DNA of 64,000 nt from an uncultured Clostridia bacterium (GTDB lineage: Bacteria > Bacillota > Clostridia > Christensenellales > UBA3700). Numbering within the stretch: position 1 is the stretch's first letter; every line of letters starts with the position of its first letter. The position numbers were made by a program, and so were the translations under genes. The notes below the pieces were generated by a model, which saw only the letters and a program-made list of their open reading frames with translations, did not search any database and was not told where the DNA came from. The DNA is taken from assembly GCA_947037025.1 (NCBI GenBank), contig CAMQSU010000001.1:1-64000 (forward strand). Reading direction: 5' to 3'. Below are positions 17,336 through 26,025 of this stretch, in pieces.

Positions 17336-18445
17336 ATGAAAGCATTAGAAGTAAACAGTATAAATAAATATTTTGGCTCAAATCACGTGCTAAAAGATGT
17401 AACATTCTCTATGGAAAAAGGCGAAGTATTAGCAATAATCGGCTCATCAGGCGGAGGCAAAACAACGCTACTACGCAGCCTAACATTTTTAGAGCGTATC
17501 CAAAAAGGAAGCATAAAAATCAGCGGCGAGATAATAGTTGCGGAAGTTGAATGCTTAGAAAAACCAAAGAAATATATAGTGCAAGAGTGGGAAAGAAAGG
17601 AAAAAAAATCTGATTGCAATTGCGATAGTGAATGCAGCTTAAAAGAAGCAAAATCTGATAATGCAACTGCATTAAATAGTGATTTAAACACAGCTGAAAA
17701 TAGCGAAATGATTAGCAAAAAATGCAGTGATATAAACAGCGAAAGCGGTGCAGATAACGCCGCAAAAAGTTGCAAAATTTGCAATAAAATAAAGTCAATA
17801 TGCAGCTTTAAGCTAAAGAAAATAGTCAAAAATCCTATCACTGAGAGTGTCGCGACAACAAAAAGCACATATCCAAATGATGACGAATTAAGACTAAAAA
17901 GGCTGAAAATGGGGCTAGTTTTCCAAGATTTCAACCTATTTCCACACAAAACAGTAATAGAAAACTTGATTCTTGCACCAATGCTTATCAAAAAGGACGT
18001 AAAGGACGAGAATGGAGTTGTAATATGCAATGAGAGTATGCCTGAGGATAAAGCACGCGAGCTTGCAATGCAAATCCTTGAAAAAGTTGGACTAAGTGAT
18101 AAAGCGGACTCGTATCCATGTGACATTTCAGGCGGACAAAAACAGCGAGTTGCAATTGCAAGAGCGCTGTGTATGAGTCCGGATATTTTGTGTTTTGATG
18201 AGCCAACATCAGCACTTGATCCAGAGCTTACTGGCGAGGTGCTAAAGGTCATAAGCAGTTTAAGAGATTCAGGAGTTACAATGCTTATTGTTACGCATGA
18301 AATCATGTTTGCAAGAGAAGTTGCGGATACAGTGATATTTTTAGATGGCGGACGAATTGTCGAGATGGGCGAGGCGAAAAGTGTAATAGATAACCCGCAA
18401 GAGCCAAGAACAATAGAGTTTATGGATAAGATTTTAAAAGCGTAA
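17336..18445 (+). CDS. polar amino-acid ABC transporter ATPase with a 115-residue Cys-rich insertion
   Basis: 369 residues against about 240-250 for the family. Walker A is 'GSSGGGKTT' (about residues 36-44), Q-loop 'VFQDFNLFPH' (Q197), signature 'ISGGQKQR' and Walker B '[14 protein letters not shown]', with the H-loop in 'IVTHE'. Between strand 'SGEIIV' and the Q-loop lies an extra segment (about 68-185), Lys/Asn/Ser-rich with eight cysteines including CNC and CKIC. All catalytic motifs are intact, so it should power the importer. The insertion is probably a surface extension of unknown role. Twelve nt separate it from the permease gene. Confidence 0.93.
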   Translation: MKALEVNSINKYFGSNHVLKDVTFSMEKGEVLAIIGSSGGGKTTLLRSLTFLERIQKGSIKISGEIIVAEVECLEKPKKYIVQEWERKEKKSDCNCDSECSLKEAKSDNATALNSDLNTAENSEMISKKCSDINSESGADNAAKSCKICNKIKSICSFKLKKIVKNPITESVATTKSTYPNDDELRLKRLKMGLVFQDFNLFPHKTVIENLILAPMLIKKDVKDENGVVICNESMPEDKARELAMQILEKVGLSDKADSYPCDISGGQKQRVAIARALCMSPDILCFDEPTSALDPELTGEVLKVISSLRDSGVTMLIVTHEIMFAREVADTVIFLDGGRIVEMGEAKSVIDNPQEPRTIEFMDKILKA

Positions 18446-18466
18446 CAAATCGAGGAGAAAGTAATT

Positions 18467-18742
18467 ATGTATCATGGCAGCAAAGAGATGTTAAATGATT
18501 TGTATAGTGCATTTGCAAGAGTGGAGAGTAGCTCTGATATGGAGTTCGTTCTTGAGGATTTATGCACATATAAGGAAGTGGAGCAAATGGCGCAAAGGCT
18601 GAAGTCGGCGGAGCTATTAATAGATGGAAAGACATATGCGGAAGTAATTGCAGCAACGGGAATATCATCTGCAACTCTAAGCCGTGTATCAAAATGCGTG
18701 CAAAAAGGAAATGGCGGATACAAAAAACTATTAAACAAGTAA
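18467..18742 (+). CDS. yerC: TrpR/YerC-YecD family regulator
   Basis: 91 residues matching the YerC/YecD branch of the TrpR superfamily: helical 'EFVLEDLCTYKEVEQMAQRL', then the DNA-binding helix-turn-helix 'KTYAEVIAATGISSATLSRV'. It starts 21 nt after the ATPase stop, with GGAGAAAG upstream, so it is the last gene of the amino-acid importer operon. This suggests it regulates the operon, perhaps through the inverted repeat at 15616-15649. That link is inference. Confidence 0.9.
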   Translation: MYHGSKEMLNDLYSAFARVESSSDMEFVLEDLCTYKEVEQMAQRLKSAELLIDGKTYAEVIAATGISSATLSRVSKCVQKGNGGYKKLLNK

Positions 18743-18835
18743 TTGGTATTTTCTTTCGGCAGTTGGGTATAAGTATTTTATAGAGCAGATATAACAATAT
18801 CAACAGCACAATAATCAAAAAATATCAAATTTCGC

Positions 18836-18864
18836 TTGTAAGTGAATACAAATTATGATATACT
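18836..18864 (+). promoter_or_regulatory. pdxS promoter with overlapping TTGTA/TACAA palindrome
   Basis: TTGTAA (18836-18841), 17 nt, TATACT (18859-18864). The -35 is the left arm of an inverted repeat TTGTA-n6-TACAA (18836-18851), a possible operator. Confidence 0.6.
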
Positions 18865-18902
18865 AAATAATGATAAATAAAAAAGAATAGAGGAGATTTT
18901 AT

Positions 18903-19766
18903 ATGTACAAAACAGGAAACAAGATAGCTGAAGGCTTGATAGGCAAAGTAATAATGGATGTAACAAATGTTGAGCAAGCAAAAATTGCTGAGGCAGCTGG
19001 TGCAGGTGCGATAATGGCACTTGAGAGAGTTCCTGCTGATATCCGTGCTGATGGCGGAGTTAGCCGTATGAGCGATCCTAAAATGATAAGAGAAATCCAA
19101 AAAGCTGTTAAAATTCCAGTAATGGCAAAATGCAGAATTGGACATATCGTAGAGGCAAGACTACTTGAGTCAATGAACATTGATTTTATTGACGAGAGCG
19201 AAGTTTTATCACCTGCTGATGAAGTTTTTCACGTTAACAAAATGAAATATAAAATCCCATTCGTATGTGGAGCAAGAGATTTAGGCGAGGCATTGCGTCG
19301 TATCCAAGAGGGTGCAAGCATGGTACGTACTAAGGGCGAGGCTGGCACAGGTGATGTAGTTCAAGCAGTTAGACATATGCGTATGATCCAATCACAAATG
19401 CGTAAAATTCAAGGAATGTCATCTGATGAGTTATATGTTGAGGCGAAGCTACTTCAAGTACCATATGATTTAATTAGTTACATCAAAGAGAACGGCAAGC
19501 TTCCAGTACCTAACTTTTCTGCAGGCGGAGTAGCAACTCCAGCTGATGCAGTATTAATGTTAGAGCTAGGCGCACAAGGCGTATTCGTTGGTAGCGGAAT
19601 ATTCAAATCAGGAAACCCTGCAAAAAGAGCAGCAGCAATCGTAAAATCAGTAACTAACCCTACTGACTATGATTTAATTGCTAGACTTTCAGAGGATCTT
19701 GGCGAGCCAATCGTTGGTATCAACTGTGACGAAATTAAAATTAAAATGGAGTTAAGAGGTAACTAA
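18903..19766 (+). CDS. pdxS: pyridoxal 5'-phosphate synthase lyase subunit PdxS
   Basis: 287 residues, highly conserved. The two active-site lysines lie in 'VMAKCRIGH' and 'RTKGEAGTG', and the phosphate-binding '[12 protein letters not shown]' and '[10 protein letters not shown]' are present. It condenses ribose 5-phosphate, glyceraldehyde 3-phosphate and ammonia to PLP, normally with the glutaminase PdxT. No pdxT follows: a terminator and a convergent gene come next. PdxT must be elsewhere, or free ammonia is used. The start has AGAGGAG upstream. Confidence 0.97.
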   Translation: MYKTGNKIAEGLIGKVIMDVTNVEQAKIAEAAGAGAIMALERVPADIRADGGVSRMSDPKMIREIQKAVKIPVMAKCRIGHIVEARLLESMNIDFIDESEVLSPADEVFHVNKMKYKIPFVCGARDLGEALRRIQEGASMVRTKGEAGTGDVVQAVRHMRMIQSQMRKIQGMSSDELYVEAKLLQVPYDLISYIKENGKLPVPNFSAGGVATPADAVLMLELGAQGVFVGSGIFKSGNPAKRAAAIVKSVTNPTDYDLIARLSEDLGEPIVGINCDEIKIKMELRGN

Positions 19767-19806
19767 TTGATTATATTTTAAAGAGTAAAATCAATTGATA
19801 CAAAGC

Positions 19807-19859
19807 CTAATAATTTTAGATTAACAAAAATAATAAAAAATCTAATGATTTTAGATTAA
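19807..19859. repeat. short direct repeat after pdxS
   Basis: An 18-nt sequence (19807-19824) recurs at 19842-19859 with one mismatch (CTAATnATTTTAGATTAA). The second copy also forms a small inverted repeat. No function is evident. Confidence 0.4.
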
Positions 19860-19872
19860 ATAAATAAAAATA

Positions 19873-19910
19873 AAAAACCCCCACAAGTAGTAATACTTGT
19901 GGGGGTTTTT
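19873..19910. terminator. bidirectional terminator between pdxS and the dipeptidase gene
   Basis: A 17-bp perfect stem (19873-19889 with 19894-19910) has a five-G/C core, an A run on the left and a T run on the right. It can stop pdxS transcripts and those from the convergent gene. Confidence 0.9.
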
Positions 19911-19961
19911 AGTCGTTAAATTAATAGTGATATATTCCAATTCTATAATGTTTATAATTCA

Positions 19962-20149
19962 CTCGAAAGCAAGTTTCCTTATAGCCACAACATAAATGTC
20001 GACCAGTTGCCTAAGGTCGCTGACCAAAAAGGTAACTTTGATAGCAAAAACATTACTCGAAAGCAAGTTTCCTTATAGCCACAACATAAATGTCGAGCAG
20101 TTGCCTAAGGTCGCTGACCAAAAAGGTAACTTTGATAGCAAAAACATTA
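19962..20149 (-). repeat. two tandem 94-bp copies of the 3' end of the dipeptidase gene
   Basis: Units 19962-20055 and 20056-20149 differ by one base. The true gene end (20150-20211) is a diverged third copy of the first about 62 bp. On the minus strand each unit reads 'VSDLRQLLDIYVVAIRKLAFE' plus a stop (TGA at 19959-19961, TAA at 20053-20055). The gene itself ends 'VSDLRRMYDIYLVAIRKLAFE' plus stop. The extragenic copies are therefore tails of a related coding sequence, not of this exact allele. Confidence 0.85.
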
Positions 20150-21439
20150 CTCGAAAGCAAGTTTCCTTATAGCCACTAAATAAATGTCGTACATACGCCT
20201 AAGGTCGCTGACCTTGCAGCGTTCGTTGCGTTGATGAATAGTAGATTCTTGGTTAGGAAATATCGGGCCAAAAGCGACAGCAACAGGCAGCGCCCTTGCA
20301 TAAGTTCCGCCACCGATTGTTATCGGGTTCAATTTATCACCGGTAACTTCCGCATACGCATCAAGCAAACTCTTGCAAAGCGGATGATCAGGAGCAATAT
20401 ATAAAGGATTATGAAAGAATCCTTTTTCCACTTCAAAGCCAGCAAAAGCCGAGCAAAGTTTGACATGCAAATTGTCACGAGTAATGCAAAGCGGATGCCT
20501 TACATCAAGACTGAATTTGATAAATTCTCCCTCAGACTTAACCGTTCCAACATTGATAGTCAAATGCCCACTAACCTCATCGCAGCAGTCAATGTTATAG
20601 CCAGACCCGTCAGTGTTAGTGATTATCTTATCCATTTTAGCCGCCCAATCATCATGCGGAGCAAGTGTTTTTAGCAGTTTCCAGAACGCATTATCGCCGT
20701 TAGTAGGAGTGCTTCCGTGTGCTGAAATTCCTGTTGCAATAATACTGTTACCGTTCACGGTTACGCACTTATCGTCTATTGAGAGGTTTCTTAGTATCTC
20801 ATCATCAGCGATTTCCGCCTTGACATAATCCATAACCATGTTAGCCCTATCTCCGCCATTTATGCATTTAATATAGCTAGGTTTTTTACAAGTAACATCA
20901 AAGTAAGCAACACCTTTTTCGCAGTTAATAACAGGAAAATCTCCATCAGGAGTAAAAGCAATAGTAGGAATTTCTTCCTTCTCTACATACTTATCAATGC
21001 ACTGCCAGCCCGATTCTTCATCCGTTCCAAATATCAAGCGAATACGTTTATTAGGCACAAGACCGCTATCAATAATTTGTTTCACTGCATAAAGAGTCGC
21101 AATAATCGGGCCCTTATCATCAAGAATACCTCTACCATAAAGTACGCCGTCTATGATATCACCGCTTAGTGCCGGAACAGTCCAGTCAGCGCCAATCGGC
21201 ACGGTATCAAGATGTCCTAAAATACCTAGCATTTCACTACCTTTTCCAATCTCCGCATAGCCATAATAACCATCGCCGTTAAAGGTTGTAAACCCTAATT
21301 TTTTTGCAATGTCAAGAGCAAGCAAAAGCGCGTCATTGACCCCCTTGCCAAAAGGCATATTTTCTAGCGGTGCATCCTCAACGCTATTAATGCGAATAAG
21401 TTGTTTAGTAGACTGAATAAAACTTTCAAAATAATCCAT
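20147..21439 (-). CDS. pepV: M20 family dinuclear zinc dipeptidase (PepV-like)
   Basis: 430 residues. The metal ligands and catalytic residues are visible in 'ILGHLDTVP' (His and Asp), 'YGRGILDDKGP' (bridging Asp), 'GTDEESGW' (Glu-Glu) and 'FTPDGDFP'. A C-terminal His lies in 'ESTIHQRNE'. PepV-type enzymes cleave dipeptides in the cytoplasm. The start at 21439 has AAGGAGTG upstream on the minus strand; a longer reading to 21481 lacks one. It converges on pdxS. Its last 21 codons are echoed twice downstream. Confidence 0.92.
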   Translation of the reverse strand: MDYFESFIQSTKQLIRINSVEDAPLENMPFGKGVNDALLLALDIAKKLGFTTFNGDGYYGYAEIGKGSEMLGILGHLDTVPIGADWTVPALSGDIIDGVLYGRGILDDKGPIIATLYAVKQIIDSGLVPNKRIRLIFGTDEESGWQCIDKYVEKEEIPTIAFTPDGDFPVINCEKGVAYFDVTCKKPSYIKCINGGDRANMVMDYVKAEIADDEILRNLSIDDKCVTVNGNSIIATGISAHGSTPTNGDNAFWKLLKTLAPHDDWAAKMDKIITNTDGSGYNIDCCDEVSGHLTINVGTVKSEGEFIKFSLDVRHPLCITRDNLHVKLCSAFAGFEVEKGFFHNPLYIAPDHPLCKSLLDAYAEVTGDKLNPITIGGGTYARALPVAVAFGPIFPNQESTIHQRNERCKVSDLRRMYDIYLVAIRKLAFE

Positions 21440-21591
21440 AAAATCACTCCTTAATATTGATAAAATAAACGGCAAAAGCAAGCAAATAACTGCTTATAAA
21501 TAATATAGCCTATTATCTCTATTATTATATACTATTTTTGCAAAAAAAAGAATAAAATATCAATAATTTTATAGAAATTTTATAAAGGTTA

Positions 21592-21600
21592 TGCTATAAT
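21592..21600 (+). promoter_or_regulatory. extended -10 promoter of radC
   Basis: TGCTATAAT at 21592-21600 is a perfect extended -10 element (TGnTATAAT). No clear -35 is seen, as is allowed for this class. Confidence 0.6.
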
Positions 21601-21663
21601 ATAGTGATAGACTATTTTCTAGTGAAAAAGCAAGCAATTAAACTAATTGCAAAGGAGGCGAGT

Positions 21664-22395
21664 ATGGCGGTACATGATGGACACAGAGAGCGAATGCGAG
21701 AGAGAATTGCGGAGTTTGGAATAGAAAGTTTAAGAGATCATGAGGTATTAGAGTACATGTTATATTCGTTTGTTCCAAGGCGAAACACTAACGAGATTGC
21801 GCATGATTTATTAAACGCATTTGGCAGTCTTGCGAGCGTGTTTGATGCAACAAAAGAAAGGTTATTAAAAGTAAAAGGAATGACAATTAATGCCGCACTA
21901 AATCTTAGCATAATGGGCGACGTTTCAAGGCGATATATCAGCCACGAGCGAAACGTAAACATATACATTGGATCATCTGAAGGATGTGTAGATTATATGG
22001 CTCCGCTAATGTCTACCAAAACAAAAGAGGAAGTACATTTATTAATTGCGGATAGTCTTGGCAAACTGACCAAGCATATCGTGCTTGATAGAGGAGTTGT
22101 CAACGAGTCGCATTGCAATGCAAGAGCGGTTGCGGATATTGCACTGAATCATGATGCAGTATCAGTCGTGCTAGTACATAACCACCCATCGGGAAAGTCT
22201 GATGCATCGCTATCTGATATCAACATGACAAAGCGGTTATATGTTGTGCTAAACGGAGTGGGAGTAAGATTATCTGAGCATCTGATTATTTCAAGAAACT
22301 CATACTATTCATTCTCAGAGAATGGCATACTAGATAGCTTAAAAAATAGCACAGTAAACATTGTCGGCGGCAGGATTGCTGATGTTGATTATTAA
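21664..22395 (+). CDS. radC: RadC family JAMM-domain protein
   Basis: 243 residues. The N-terminal helix-hairpin-helix part ('ERLLKVKGMTINAALNL') is followed by the JAB/MPN domain with 'VHNHPSGKSDASLSD', the JAMM metalloprotease-like motif. RadC proteins were linked to DNA repair, but the function remains unclear. AAAGGAGGCGAGT precedes the ATG at 21664; an in-frame upstream start (21604) has no such site. It is followed by gltX after 174 nt. Confidence 0.93.
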   Translation: MAVHDGHRERMRERIAEFGIESLRDHEVLEYMLYSFVPRRNTNEIAHDLLNAFGSLASVFDATKERLLKVKGMTINAALNLSIMGDVSRRYISHERNVNIYIGSSEGCVDYMAPLMSTKTKEEVHLLIADSLGKLTKHIVLDRGVVNESHCNARAVADIALNHDAVSVVLVHNHPSGKSDASLSDINMTKRLYVVLNGVGVRLSEHLIISRNSYYSFSENGILDSLKNSTVNIVGGRIADVDY

Positions 22396-22569
22396 AATAA
22401 AAAAGCAATTAAAATCAGCAAGCAAAACTCGCAACAAAAACTTTAACTTTGCATGATGATAATAATACAAAAACGTATTGATATAATTATCAAGCAAAAG
22501 TTGCAAATAAATAAAAACTCACTGCTCATAAATGCTAAAATGAATGAGTAGCAAACTAAAGGAGATAAT

Positions 22570-24015
22570 ATGGATATAAGGACTAGATTTGCACCAAGCC
22601 CAACAGGGTTTATGCACGTAGGCAATTTAAGGACATGCCTATACGGATACCTATTTGCAAAGAAAAACGGCGGAACATTCGTACTTAGGATAGAGGACAC
22701 TGACCAAGAGCGATATGTAGAAGGCGCGGTAGAAATTATATATAGCACGCTTGCAAAAGCTGGCATTGAGCATGATGAAGGCCCTGATAAAGACGGCGGT
22801 TATGGTCCATATATCCAAAGCGAACGCAAAGGAATGTACCTTGATTACGCAAAGGATTTAGTTGCAAAAGGCGGAGCGTATTATTGTTTTTGCGACAAAG
22901 CAAGACTTGACACGTTGTCAAATGATAGCGGAATAAAGAAGTATGATAAGCATTGCGCAAGCCTAAGTCAAGCAGATATTGAAAGTAAAATAAAGTCAGG
23001 CACGCCATACGTAATCAGACAAAACATTCGGACAGAAGAAGGCGGAGTATCAAGTTATGATGATATGGTATTTGGCACAATCAGCGTACCATATAGTGAT
23101 ATGGAGGACGGCGTATTAATCAAGAGTGACGGAATGCCGACATACAACTTTGCAAATGTAGTTGACGATCATTTAATGAAAATAACGCATGTAATACGTG
23201 GAATGGAGTATCTATCAAGCACGCCAAAGTACAACCTAATGTACGATGCGTTTGGCTGGGACAGACCGTTATATATGCACTTGCCGCAAATCATGAAAGA
23301 TGCAACGCACAAGCTAAGTAAAAGATATGGCGATGCAAACTTTGAGGATTTTTTAGAAAAAGGATATCTAGTGCCGGCAATAATAAACTATATTGCACTA
23401 CTAGGATGGTCGCCATCAGGCAATCAGGAAAAAATGGATATGGCGGAGCTAACAGAAGCATTTGATGTTAAAGGTGTTAGCAAAAGCGGAAGTATATTTG
23501 ATGAGGCAAAAATGCGTTGGTTAAACGCAGAGTACATTAAAGAGATGACTCCGGAGCAATTTGCGATTGTAGCAAAGCCGTATTTTGATAAAAGCAAAGT
23601 AGCTGGCAAGTATGACTATGTTCAGCTGTCAAAGCTTCTTACATCAAGGATAGAAATATTAAGTGACATTGCTAGCAAAGTTGATTTCCTTGAGGAGTTT
23701 AAAGGCTATGACTTAGCGCTTTATGATAACAAAAAGAACAAAATGAGCGGAACGGTTGCACTAGAGATATTAGAGAAAATGTTACCGCTATTGCAGTCGG
23801 ATAATGATTGGACTAATGATAGTATGCAAGTAGTTGTTAATAATTTTATTGAGCAAGGCGAGTATAAAAAAGGCCAGATTTTCTTAGCACTTAGAGTTGG
23901 CGTCACAGGCAGCGGAATGACACCGGGCGGGGCAACAGAGATGGCGGAGTTATTAGGAAAAGCGGAAAGCATTCGCAGGATTAGCGAAAGCATCGAAAGA
24001 CTAAGGGGACTATAA
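22570..24015 (+). CDS. gltX: glutamyl-tRNA synthetase
   Basis: 481 residues. Class I motifs are 'PSPTGFMHVGNLRT' (HIGH) and 'KLSKRYGD' (KMSKS), with the GluRS-type 'LRIEDTDQERY'. It charges tRNA-Glu, and tRNA-Gln too if a Gat amidotransferase exists. AAAGGAGA precedes the start. Its stop overlaps the mrnC start by one base, opening a tight four-gene unit gltX-mrnC-thyX-rlmB. Confidence 0.97.
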   Translation: MDIRTRFAPSPTGFMHVGNLRTCLYGYLFAKKNGGTFVLRIEDTDQERYVEGAVEIIYSTLAKAGIEHDEGPDKDGGYGPYIQSERKGMYLDYAKDLVAKGGAYYCFCDKARLDTLSNDSGIKKYDKHCASLSQADIESKIKSGTPYVIRQNIRTEEGGVSSYDDMVFGTISVPYSDMEDGVLIKSDGMPTYNFANVVDDHLMKITHVIRGMEYLSSTPKYNLMYDAFGWDRPLYMHLPQIMKDATHKLSKRYGDANFEDFLEKGYLVPAIINYIALLGWSPSGNQEKMDMAELTEAFDVKGVSKSGSIFDEAKMRWLNAEYIKEMTPEQFAIVAKPYFDKSKVAGKYDYVQLSKLLTSRIEILSDIASKVDFLEEFKGYDLALYDNKKNKMSGTVALEILEKMLPLLQSDNDWTNDSMQVVVNNFIEQGEYKKGQIFLALRVGVTGSGMTPGGATEMAELLGKAESIRRISESIERLRGL

Positions 24016-24437
24016 TGATAGATTTTTTACCACAAAACCTAGGAGTAATGGAAAAACCAGATGTTATGGCGCTAAATCCATTAGTCTTAGCGTTTGTCGG
24101 AGATAGTGTGCAGCAGTTGATGGTTCGAGCAAAATTAGCATCAACAACAACACTTAAAGCAGGGGAGTTGCACAAGCTAACAACAGCACTGATAAAAGCA
24201 CCATCGCAAGCGATATTTATGGATAGAATCATGCCACATTTAACTGAGGAAGAGCATGATATATTCCGCAGGACACGCAACACAAAGATGAATACAGTGG
24301 CAAAACATGCAAGCATAGCAGACTACAAAAAAGCGAGTGGCTATGAGGCAGTTATAGGATATTTATATTTATTAGGCAGACACGATAGATTAAAGGAACT
24401 TATCGCAATTGGCGCGATAGAAGTTGAGGGGGAATAA
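24015..24437 (+). CDS. mrnC: Mini-ribonuclease III
   Basis: 140 residues, an RNase III catalytic domain without the dsRNA-binding domain. 'LAFVGDSVQQLMVR' contains the catalytic Asp, and 'GYEAVIGYLYLLGR' the C-terminal Glu region. In Bacillus it matures the 5' and 3' ends of 23S rRNA. It overlaps gltX by one base (TAATG), and thyX follows immediately. Bacillus places the same family near cysS and rlmB, so this is a rearranged version of that neighbourhood. Confidence 0.93.
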   Translation: MIDFLPQNLGVMEKPDVMALNPLVLAFVGDSVQQLMVRAKLASTTTLKAGELHKLTTALIKAPSQAIFMDRIMPHLTEEEHDIFRRTRNTKMNTVAKHASIADYKKASGYEAVIGYLYLLGRHDRLKELIAIGAIEVEGE

Positions 24438-25187
24438 ATGGCACGAGTTAAACCAAGCGTAGAGCTTTTAGCATACACACCAAATCCAGAGCAAACTGTC
24501 GCAGTAGCGGCAAAATTATGTTACAGTGACAGCACAATCAGTCAGTTGAAGGAAGGAATTGAGGATAAAGATATCAGCAAGTTCATCGCAAAGTTAGTAG
24601 AGCTTGGGCATTTATCACCAATTGAGCACGCAAGTTTCACATTCGGAGTTGAGGGCGTAAGCAGAAGTTTACTAGCTCAAATCACAAGGCACAGAATAGC
24701 AAGCTTTAGCGTAAAGTCACAAAGATACGTATCAGCAAATAAGGGTGAGGTATTTAATTACATAATCCCGCCAGCGATAGTTCAATTAGGAAGCGATAGC
24801 GTAGCTAAATTTGAGAGTCAAATGGCAACAATGCAGGAGTGGTATAACGAATGGCAGACTGAGCTTGGCGGCGCATCGGAGAAGTCAAATGAGGATGCAA
24901 GGTTCGTACTTCCAAACGCATCGGAAACAAAAATGGTAATCACAATGAATGCAAGAGAGCTAATGCATTACTTTGAGCTAAGATGTTGCAATAGAGCGCA
25001 GTGGGAAATCAGGGCGATATCATGGGAAATGCTAAGACTTGCAAGGTCAGTAGCACCAACACTATTTGCAAGTTGCGGGCCTACATGTATTGCAGGCAAA
25101 TGCAGCGAAGGCAAAATGAGTTGCAAATTGATGGCAGAAGTAGCAGAAACACACAAAACCATGATGGAAAAGGAGAGCATGTTATGA
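24438..25187 (+). CDS. thyX: FAD-dependent thymidylate synthase
   Basis: 249 residues. The ThyX signature RHRxxSxxxxSxR appears as 'RHRIASFSVKSQRY', preceded by 'LSPIEHASF'. The enzyme methylates dUMP to dTMP with methylene-tetrahydrofolate and reduced FAD. The C-terminus holds a cysteine cluster ('ASCGPTCIAGKCSEGKMSC') also found in clostridial homologues. GAGGGGG precedes the start. The stop overlaps the rlmB start (ATGA). Confidence 0.96.
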   Translation: MARVKPSVELLAYTPNPEQTVAVAAKLCYSDSTISQLKEGIEDKDISKFIAKLVELGHLSPIEHASFTFGVEGVSRSLLAQITRHRIASFSVKSQRYVSANKGEVFNYIIPPAIVQLGSDSVAKFESQMATMQEWYNEWQTELGGASEKSNEDARFVLPNASETKMVITMNARELMHYFELRCCNRAQWEIRAISWEMLRLARSVAPTLFASCGPTCIAGKCSEGKMSCKLMAEVAETHKTMMEKESML

Positions 25188-25909
25188 TAATAGTAGGCAA
25201 AAACCCAGTTAAAGAGGCACTAAAGAGTGAAACAACAATCACGAAAATATACATCCAAAAAGGGATTCACGATATGGAAAGTATCGTAAGCATTGCAAGA
25301 GATAGAAAAATAAGGATTGATTTTACTGATAAGAACTATCTTGATAAAATGACAGAAAATGGCAAGCATCAAGGACTAATCGCGATAGCGGAGGAGTTCA
25401 AGTACAGCACGCTAGCGGAGATTAAGAAGTCAGCAAAAGAGAAAGGTGAAAGTCTATTTTTACTAGTGCTTGATGGCATAGAAGATCCACACAATTTAGG
25501 CAGTATATTAAGAGTTGCAGAGTGCAGCGGTGTGCATGGTGTAATTATCCCTAAGCACAGAGCATGCAGCGTTACAGATACAGCCGCTAAAGTATCATCA
25601 GGAGCTAGCAATTATGTTAAAGTTTGCATGGTAACTAATATCAATGATACTCTAAGACAGCTTAGTGATGACTTTATAAATATATTCTGTGCGGACATGG
25701 ACGGCACTAGCATGTGCGACCTAAATATGACAGGCGATGTAGCTATGGTAATAGGCGGAGAGGGCAACGGCGTAAAACCACTAACTCGCAAGTTATGTGA
25801 CGGAGTTGCAAGCATAGATATGTTCGGAGAAATCAACTCATTAAATGCGTCAGTTGCATGCGGAATTATCGTATATGAAATAGTTAGACAACGTAAATTA
25901 TTAAAGTAA
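25184..25909 (+). CDS. rlmB: 23S rRNA 2'-O-ribose methyltransferase (TrmH/RlmB family)
   Basis: 241 residues. The N-terminal substrate-binding domain is followed by a SPOUT methyltransferase. Motif 1 is 'VLDGIEDPHNLGSILRVAE', motif 2 'VIGGEGNGVKPLTRKLCD', and motif 3 'INSLNASVACGIIVYE'. It methylates rRNA (G2251 in E. coli) with SAM; the exact target here is inferred. The start is set at the ATG overlapping the thyX stop by 4 nt. Confidence 0.92.
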   Translation: MIIVGKNPVKEALKSETTITKIYIQKGIHDMESIVSIARDRKIRIDFTDKNYLDKMTENGKHQGLIAIAEEFKYSTLAEIKKSAKEKGESLFLLVLDGIEDPHNLGSILRVAECSGVHGVIIPKHRACSVTDTAAKVSSGASNYVKVCMVTNINDTLRQLSDDFINIFCADMDGTSMCDLNMTGDVAMVIGGEGNGVKPLTRKLCDGVASIDMFGEINSLNASVACGIIVYEIVRQRKLLK

Positions 25910-26025
25910 AAAACTTATAAAAAAGGCAAATATATTATATAAAAATCTGCAAATTATTATACCATTAATTGATCGTATTTTATTAAATTAAATATTGTAA
26001 AATGTTATAATAAAGGAGGAATGTT

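Noticed and set aside
17383-18306. A 307-codon open frame on the minus strand across the first importer ATPase
   Set aside because: It is the mirror of a gene with all ABC motifs on the + strand; it has no ribosome binding site and its Ser/Phe-rich composition is typical of antisense reading of A/G-rich codons.
19962-20211. Possible CRISPR-like or IS-related repeat because of regularly spaced units
   Set aside because: The units are contiguous, 94 bp long and encode the tail of the adjacent peptidase; there are no spacers and no cas or transposase genes.
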